From Manihot esculenta (lineage: Eukaryota; Streptophyta; Magnoliopsida; Malpighiales; Euphorbiaceae), in NCBI RefSeq assembly GCF_001659605.2, contig NC_035178.2:31947127-32011126 (forward strand): DNA of 64,000 nt, given 5' to 3'. The notes under the pieces were generated by a model, which saw only the letters and a program-made list of their open reading frames with translations, searched no databases and was not told the DNA's origin. The position numbers and the translations under genes are program-made. Positions 57,631-64,000 of this stretch are shown here, piece by piece. Each line of letters starts with the position of its first letter. The stretch's first letter is position 1.

Positions 57631-59417
57631 CGTCATCAATCTAATCTCTGCGACATCAAGAATATGTGCTTATACTTTCCTTCCTCTATTTCTTTTCTTC
57701 CTTTTCGTCCAAGATATGTATGTAGAAATATTAAAGAGAATAAAAAGATTTTTCTCACAATCTATTTTTTCTTTCTCTCTCTCTATATATATATAAGGAA
57801 GAGAAGAAGCCAACTTTACATTAACCGCTAGTTAATGTTCCTTCATTCGATTTATTTTTGGTGTTAAAACACCAAGTTGACCCATATGGCAGACTCAAAT
57901 ATAAATTCTTTCAAGTACATCAAAAATTCGAACTTGATATAAATAAATATATCATATTATATTAGTTATATAAATATCTTTAGACTTGAGAGCATCAAGA
58001 GTACCTTAAATATACAAGTATTACACTTTGACTCAAGAATTTATATTTCACCGTGAAAGTATTAAGAAATGAGAGATTGGGTATAGTATATAATACTTAA
58101 AGATAATTAAATGATCAATAAATGATTCGTTGTACTCTGAAATAAATATCTTGTTAGAGTGATGTCACTTATGATAATTAAGATTCATGAGAATATAATT
58201 AGAATAGAAATTTTAATTTTTTAAAGAAATATATGACACAAAAATTATATTTAATAGTGATTGATGTAATATGGTAAAAGGAGTTTATTGCATGGTAATC
58301 CTTTTATTATATGGTAAGTGGATATGGAAGGGTTATGATTAAAACACCTTTGACTTTCTTGCATTTTGATAATTATGATGTATGACTAGATGTCTTTCAT
58401 AGTGAGCATCTAATATAAATAAAATATATTATTATAATTTAAAGAGTTTAAATTATAAATTAATTATTAATTAATATTATATACAATCAAAATGTTCTAA
58501 AAGTCTCATGAATCACACGTATAGGAATGAGAATCTAAGGTAAAATAATAATTTAAATATTGATATGAAATATCAATGAGCATATTTAAATCTTGATTTA
58601 AAGATGTCATGGCCTAATTAAGAGAGGAAATTAAATGGTTTAGTCCATTAAACCAATTTTTTTTTTTTTTGAAATGGGGATTGGAGAATAGAACCTGAAA
58701 CCTCTCAGATTTACTCAGCTGCACTTACTAGACGCTGTTAATGCTAAACCAAATATTAATTAAAAGAGTTTAAGAGTTGATTTTTAAATTAATACAAGTA
58801 TAATGGACCAAATCAATTAATTAATTAATTCAAAGAATTAGCTCTATTAAAGAGTTTTATTAAGATTAAAGTAGGAGAAAAGCTTTATTAGGATTAAACA
58901 AAGAGAAAATAAGTCAAAGCAATTTATGTGAATTAAGAATAAGTCAAACTAAGCCAAATATTATGGTATTCAAAAACATAACATTAATTCTTCTCATCTT
59001 TTCTTTCTCCTCTCTTAGCCAAATCCCTCACTAGCATCATGAGAAATTTTTTACCATTTTTATATCTATTTGAGAGTTATTTGACTTCTCATTATCTTAG
59101 TGTGAATTACTATCGGAGGTAATTAGTTTGGATTATTGTGATTTGCAATGATCTGGTATCAAAAAAGAATTCAAGAAAATCAACAAACAATAATTTCAAA
59201 AATAAAAATTTTGCATTTTTAATCGAGAATTCAAATTTTTAATAATTTTTTGTTATGATTGGGACTTTTATGATTTTTATTTTCAGCTGCTATTATTTTA
59301 TTTATATACTTATGTGGGCGTGTGGAATGTAACAATAATAATTTATTAAATATTTTATGTAGGGTTAGACCTCAACTTTTTAGAATCGACTGTTGAATGT
59401 TTATCCTGAGACTTTAA

Positions 59418-59460
<43 letters not shown>

Positions 59461-59575
59461 TGTACGTAAAGATAAGCTGTATAGCTGCATATTATAATTG
59501 CTAATGAATGACATTCTAGAAAGATTTTGGTGATGTGCATATTATTGTTGCTTATCTGCATTTTGTGTTCAAGTG
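57631..59575. other. AT-rich intergenic DNA
   Basis: No gene was recognised. A pyrimidine-rich tract lies near 57764-57784. At 58655-58745 a T run is followed by a GGGGATTGGAGAATAGAACC-type word that vaguely recalls tRNA-derived repeats, but there is no full SINE structure. A TA microsatellite lies at about 59423-59457. Confidence 0.55.
59423..59457. repeat. TA microsatellite
   Basis: About 35 bases of nearly pure TA repeats. Confidence 0.95.
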
Positions 59576-59579
59576 TCTG

Positions 59580-59870
59580 TTTCAGATTTTGGGAGAATGG
59601 ATATAAGCAGCGTGGCTGCTCATTTTGATAGTAGCTATCTCGATGGAAGATTCTAGTCCTTAGTGGTTGCCGAGATCATCTTCTATTTTTCCTTAGGTTT
59701 TAGTTTGGATTTTTGTAATGGGTTTGATTTAATGTTTTTAGTTTGGTTTTTTGAATGTGATCTAAGAGAGTTGATTTGTATTTCTAGGCTGGTTCAGATC
59801 TTGTTATATACTCTTACCTTAGTGCTATATTAAATATTGTTCTTAGTGCATTGGTAAAAAAAAAAAAAAA
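59580..59870 (+). mobile_element. Probable 3' end of a LINE (or a retroposed transcript)
   Basis: A T/G-rich stretch with TTTTAGTTTGG words and ATATACTCTTACCTTAGTGC ends in a run of about 17 A (59853-59870). This resembles the 3' untranslated end of plant L1-type LINEs. No coding part or clear target duplication was found, so a processed pseudogene tail is also possible. Confidence 0.4.
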
Positions 59871-61182
59871 AACATTCCAAAAATAATCTAGTAAAAATTC
59901 GTTGGGAAATGAATTATTAATATATTACTAACGAATTATAATCTATTATTAAAAAGCTCATTGATAAACTTTTACCAACAGTTTTTAAGTTTGTTAGTAA
60001 TACTAACAAATTTACTAATTTTATTATTAATGGATTTTAAATTTATTAGTAAATTGAAAGAAAAATAATTTATTAATAAATATAAAATTTACTAATAGAA
60101 TTTTAGTTATTATTATTAATGAATTCTAAATTTATTAGTAAATTGAAAGAAAAATAATTTATTAATAAATATAAAATTTATTGATAAATTTGATAGTAAA
60201 TTATTAACCATATGTTGGTAATTAAAATTTTAAATAATTTTAAAATAATTATCATTTTGATTAAATAATAAATTTTTTATTAATATTTTTTATTAATTTA
60301 ATAAAATTTAAAATTATATTAATATTATTACTAAATTTTTAATTTATGTTTAATATTTATTAGAAATACTTATAAAGAGAAATAATAGAAAAATAAATGA
60401 GATAAAATGATAAAAAATAAAAAAAATAATAGAAAAATAAAAATTATAAAAAGTAAGGAAAAATGAAAGTAGAGTAAAAACGTGATTATAGAAATTAGAA
60501 AAAAAGGAAAAATGATTAAAGAAGAAAATAAATGTAGAGAAATAATAAAAAATATAAATAGAAAGAAAATAATAAAAAAATAATATGTGAGAAAAATATA
60601 GAGGAAATGAAAGAAAATGGGAGAAAATGGAAGAAAATAATAGAAAAATGGAGAAAAATAAAAAAATAATAATAAAAGATGCACGAGAATGAAAGAAAAA
60701 AGATTAAGAAATAAAAAATAAAATAATAGAAAAAAGGATAAAAAATTACGAGATAAGAAAGTTAAATAAAAAGATTATAAAAAAATATGAAAAAATAAAA
60801 AAATAAAAAAATAATTAAAGAATAAAATATTATATTATATTTATAAAAGTGAATTATTAATTAAATTTAATAATTAATTGGTAATTTATTATTGAAATTT
60901 GAAAAAAAAAATTTCCTTCCATAAATTTATTAATAAATTTTAAATTTACTGTTAAATTTTAACATCAATTATTTTATATATTTATAAATTATCAAATTTT
61001 AAAATATAAATTAATAATATTAATATTATTAAAGTATTTTAAATTGTTGATAAATTTTAATATAAAATTTTTTATATCAAGAATTGATAATAAATTTTTA
61101 AATTCATTAATAAATTTATTAAAATTATTAACAAATTAAAATTTATTAATAAAATTCGTGGGTAATTCGAAAATTTATTGTG
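59871..61182. mobile_element. Decayed CACTA-like element, copy 1
   Basis: The left end reads CATTCCAAAAATAATC and the right end, reversed, reads CACAATAAATTTTCG, both degraded forms of a CACTACAAAAA terminus. The interior is packed with short words such as ATTTATTAGTAAATT and ATTCGTT(A/G)G typical of CACTA subterminal repeats, and holds an 88-bp tandem duplication (60031 and 60119). It encodes no transposase, so it would be non-autonomous. The last ~350 bases resemble copy 2 (to 63711) in the same orientation. The minus-strand Phe-rich frame at 60370-60684 is an artefact of A-rich DNA. Confidence 0.45.
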
Positions 61183-61572
61183 ACCCGCTAATATAGTTAT
61201 GGCCGAGCAAAGCGCGGCTTAACATCCAACATCCTGAGATGCCCGAAGTCTTGAGGAAGTGGACCTGAGATTCGGTTGTTGCACAAATCCAAGTGCATCA
61301 AACTAGAGAGATTCGTCAAAGAATGTGGGATCTCATCTGAAATAAGATTATCGGCGACATTCAGCACGGTTAATTTCTGTAATCTCCCTATATCGGCAGG
61401 AAGATCACCTGAGAGCCGATTCCCGATCAAATCAAGAATCTGTAGATTCCCGATCAAACCAAGAATATGTAGAAAAGGAAGTGAAATTATGCACCACGGG
61501 ATCTCCCCAGAGATCCCTTTCCAATTTGCAATTGTAAGACTCGAGAGGCGCACTAGTTTGCTGCACGTTGTT
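61183..61572 (-). pseudogene. DRT100-like leucine-rich-repeat gene fragment, N-terminal LRRs
   Basis: The minus strand encodes SKLVRLSSLTIANWKGISGE (61565 downward), then LQILDLIGNRLSGDLPADIG, LTVLNVADNLISDEIP and LMHLDLCNNRISGPLPQDFG. This is the LRR order of plant DRT100-like extracellular LRR proteins (LRR consensus LxxLxLxxNxIsGxIP). After LRML a 7-base tandem duplication (GATGTTG/GATGTTA) shifts the frame; the next frame reads SRALLGHNYISG, still matching the family. It then stops against the CACTA-like end. An in-frame TAA lies just upstream and no signal peptide region was found. It is a broken fragment of a defence/repair-type LRR gene. Confidence 0.78.
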
Positions 61573-61786
61573 TAGGGAAGGAGAAGTGGGAGGGAGCAAA
61601 AGAAGTGGGAAGGAGAAGTTTAGGGAAGAATCAGTCTTCACATTTGAGGCGGCAGTTTCTTTGGAGAAGAGAATAAGATGTTAGCGGGAAGGGGCAGTTA
61701 GGGTTTGCTTTTAGATTATTTTAATATTTTTTTACTAAAAATTACTCTATTTCTTTTTTCTTGTCTCTTTCTAATTTTGTATTTTT
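61573..61786. other. Unassigned flank of the LRR fragment
   Basis: A purine-rich plus-strand stretch with repeated GGGAAGGAGAAGT words (61574-61625) is followed by T-rich DNA. No clear relation to the DRT100 N-terminus was seen. Confidence 0.4.
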
Positions 61787-61820
61787 TTACATGGATTCTC
61801 ATACTATAAATATTAACATA

Positions 61821-62144
61821 ATGGCCGAAAAAGTTACTGAGTTTTCAATGGAAGATAAAGATGAGTCGATTGAGATTGATATAACCCCTGGCGAATCAAC
61901 AAACGGGAATTGGGATCTGAGATGGACATTGGTTGGAAGGTTTATGGGGGAACGTTTTATACGACTCCATGAAATGAGCCAAATCATGGCTAGCAATTGG
62001 AGAACGGGTATGGGAGTGTCCATTTTAGAGATTTCACCCCAGCGTTTTCTTTTTCAATTTGCTCATGAGGAGGATATACGTCGGATTGTTGAAGGATTAT
62101 GTTGTGCTCAAAATTCGCAACGGTGGTGGGATTCAGAATTATAA
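61821..62144 (+). pseudogene. LINE ORF1 N-terminal fragment (DUF4283-type)
   Basis: From the ATG at 61821 (MAEKVTEFSMEDKDE) the frame contains LRWTLVGRFMGERFIRLHEM, then NWRTGMGVSILEISPQRFLF and HEEDIRRIVEG. This is the conserved pattern of the DUF4283 domain found in plant L1-type ORF1 proteins. It ends with a frameshifted CCAQNSQRWW and a stop at 62142-62144. The zinc-knuckle half of ORF1 is not recognisable. An earlier ATG (61761) would lie outside the inferred LINE copy. Confidence 0.75.
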
Positions 62145-62963
62145 AAGTGCTCCTGAAATTTGAACGTCTTCCCTGCTGTGATTTGATTGGTCATGGAGAA
62201 TGATTCTGTCAACGTAACTATGAGGCAGACAATGAGAAAGTATTTGCGTACTCAAAATAGACGTAATAAAAAACTCATGATTGGTGATCGGTGGCTGATT
62301 CAGAAACCTCTACTGAAGGGGGCGGTGCCGGGACACATTGGTGCAGCTGGCCAGACTAATAGGGCTAATTTTTAGGAGACAAATAAGGTAACCAGCGATG
62401 ATGTAGGAGATAATGTCGATAGTGGAATTGTTGGAGAGAAGCTGGGAGTGGTGGGTGATGTGGCATTAAAAAAGACAACTGGTGGTATAAACAAGGAAAC
62501 AGGGCCATAAATTGGGATTTCTAAAAAGGTAGGTGATTTTTTAAATTGAACTGAATTTTAGGAGGATGATTCCGTTGACTATGTGGAGTCAAAGAGGAAA
62601 AGGATAGGCCCAGTTACTGAAGCCCAGCATTATGACATTTCTATGGATGAGGGATGTTCTTCTAAAGAAGGGGGCTTTTTAGATATTGGAAGTTCAATGT
62701 TTTTAGAAATTTGTTAAGATTGTCGGTATGTGTTGTCAATTTTGCAGAATGTGTGAGTTGAGTTCATTAAGAGGACTGTAAATTTTACGGCTCATCACCT
62801 TGTTAGAGTCGCTCAATTCAATTCATGTCTCTATATGTGGGGTTTTATTTCTCCCGATTGTATTATTGCAGCTCTGTGGGGTTTTATTCCTCCCGATTGT
62901 ATTATCGCAGCTCTTGCTGTTGACTTAAAGTAATAAATATTTCATTTTCTTTAAAAAAAAAAA
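62145..62963 (+). other. Remainder of LINE copy: degenerate ORF1 tail and 3' UTR
   Basis: At 62215-62315 a frame reads MRKYLRTQNRRNKK and GDRWLIQK, like the degraded linker after DUF4283. Short stop-rich frames follow, then the 3' region and the A tail. Confidence 0.5.
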
Positions 62964-62971
62964 TTACATGG

Positions 62972-63711
62972 CTGAATGAATGAGAAAAGGTGAGAAAGGG
63001 GTGTTATATTTATAAATATGAATTATTAACGGATTATTAACAGATTTAGTAACAGATTCACAATCTATTACTAAATTTTAAAAAAAAAATTGAAAATTTT
63101 CCATTCAAAAATTATCAACGATTTTAAATTCGTTTGTAATTGAAAATATCAGTTAAAAAAAATACAGAAGTCTTACACGGATTTCATTTTAAATTTACTA
63201 GAATTTCATTTTAAATTTACTAATAGATAATATTCATAGGTAAATTTTTAGTTTTTTTTTTACTTATTAATTTAATGATAAAATTTAATAATAAATTTTT
63301 AAATTTATTAGTAAATTTTTAGACAAATTATTAATAGATTTAGAATTTATTAGTAATTTAAATATTTTTTTTTGAAATGAAGTAATTTAAATATTTTTTT
63401 AAATTTATTGACGATTGAATTCTGATAGTGAATTAGCTATAAATTTACTAACAAATTTTAAGTGTGTTAGTAAATTTCAACACCAATTATTTTTTATATT
63501 TATAAATTAATAACATAATATCAAATTAATAACAGATTTTAAAATTCGTTAGTAATATCAACGGATTTAAATTTATTGATGAATTTTTGCATAAAATGTT
63601 TTATATTAAAAATTATCAATTGATTTTCAATTTTATTAATAAATCTATTAAAATTTAACGGATTAAAATTCGTTGGCAAAATTTATTAGTAATCCAGCAA
63701 TTTTTGTAGTG
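62972..63711. mobile_element. CACTA-like element end, copy 2
   Basis: The right terminus reads TTTTTGTAGTG (63701-63711), the reverse complement of an intact CACTACAAAAA end. Subterminal words (ATTCGTTGG, TTTATTAGTAA, AACGGATT) recur throughout. Similarity to the last part of copy 1 is visible, including an A9-10 run followed by TTT.CC and CA(A)TTATTTT.TATATTTATAAAT. The left end was not found, so this is truncated or its other end is elsewhere. Confidence 0.55.
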
Positions 63712-63714
63712 TAA

Positions 63715-64000
63715 ATACCGTCTCGTGGATTTGGATGTTTCATTAAATAGACGAACTCCTTCTTTTGGTAGAATGGCAGTATTAGCGACACTGAATCTGG
63801 ATGCCAACAAGCTCTCGGGAGTTATACCAGGGAATTTGTTTAATTCAGATATTGGCAATTTAAATCTGAGCAAGAACACATTCGGAGGATATTTACCAAA
63901 CGTTTTCAGCGTGAGTTTCTACTTTACGATTCTATAATAATTTTTTAGGGCCGATACCGCAATCTATATCAGCGGCACCATATATCGGGCACTTGAATTT
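63715..64000 (+). pseudogene. DRT100-like leucine-rich-repeat gene fragment, C-terminal LRRs (runs off window)
   Basis: The plus strand reads YRLVDLDVSLNR from 63716, then FGRMAVLATLNLDANKLSGV, IPGNLFNSDIGNLNLSKNTF and GGYLPNVF. It meets a stop at 63935; the shifted frame continues YNNFLGPIPQSISAAPYIGH to the edge. This is the part of the DRT100-like protein that follows the minus-strand fragment, with about eight residues missing between them. It starts four bases after a CACTA-type terminus. A frameshift near 63930 marks it as a pseudogene. Confidence 0.78.

Larger units (their letters stand above)
61787..62971 (+). mobile_element. Short LINE copy with poly(A) tail and possible 8-bp target duplication
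   Basis: TTACATGG at 61787-61794 recurs at 62964-62971, just after an A run (62953-62963). In between lie the start of a LINE ORF1 and a 3' untranslated end containing two copies of a TGTGGGGTTTTATT(T/C)CTCCCGATTG segment (about 62837 and 62876). ORF2 (endonuclease and RT) is absent, so this copy has large internal deletions or derives from a shortened RNA. Confidence 0.55.

Noticed and set aside
58655..58745. Possible SINE: T run followed by a GAATAGAACC word resembling a tRNA B box
   Set aside because: The spacing from the T run is only about 15 bases, no A box or target duplication is visible, and similarity is weak.
60370..60684. 104-codon Phe/Ile-rich minus-strand frame
   Set aside because: Low-complexity translation of A-rich DNA inside a decayed transposon.

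Overview
The window reads as plant nuclear DNA, most likely a dicot. It is almost entirely nested LTR retrotransposons followed by an AT-rich flank. Evidence for a plant: Ty3/gypsy elements with Del/Tekay-type chromodomain integrases and initiator-tRNA-Met primer sites, an Athila-like element with a tRNA-Asp primer site, Tat-lineage remnants, a plant LINE ORF1 (DUF4283-type), CACTA-like ends and fragments of a DRT100-like leucine-rich-repeat gene. Genus cannot be fixed without a search. No intact host gene was found.

Nest, outermost first. TAT-1 is an old Tat element: integrase end 25690-25929, 3' UTR tandem repeats, LTR to about 53802. It carries two insertions. DEL-A (minus, 4135-25629) lies in or beside the end of its pol. 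DEL-D (plus, 26028-52493, TSD ACAAG) lies in its tandem repeats. DEL-A was in turn hit by DEL-B (plus, 8260-14443, TSD CCCAC), DEL-C (plus, 14738-22088, TSD GCACT) and an Athila-like element (minus, 1-4134, running off the left edge). DEL-D's 5' LTR holds DEL-E (plus, 27170-43767, TSD GTTTT), whose pol holds DEL-F (minus, 31854-38568, TSD TAGAC). Five exact 5-bp duplications confirm the order.

DEL family layout: LTRs of about 2.2-2.4 kb start TGTAATACCCGG and end GGTCGTTACA, followed by a tRNA-iMet primer site, one gag-pol frame (gag, CCHC knuckle, protease, RT, RNase H, integrase, chromodomain), a short inverted repeat, a purine tract and the 3' LTR. DEL-E and DEL-F are the best preserved and are broken by few stops. 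DEL-B and DEL-C are large internal-deletion derivatives. Unusual LTR features are many TTCGGC-N-GCCGAA near-palindromes on both sides of the TATA box, a repeated stem-loop whose pairing survives sequence change between subfamilies, and intron-like signals that would remove most of the leader, including the primer site, just before the gag ATG.

Right flank (53.8-64 kb): AT-rich DNA with TA microsatellites, a Tat gag fragment and a second Tat 3' end (55.4-57.6 kb), a LINE tail, a decayed CACTA-like element, a DRT100-like fragment on the minus strand, a short LINE copy, a second CACTA-like end, and another DRT100-like fragment on the plus strand reaching the window edge.
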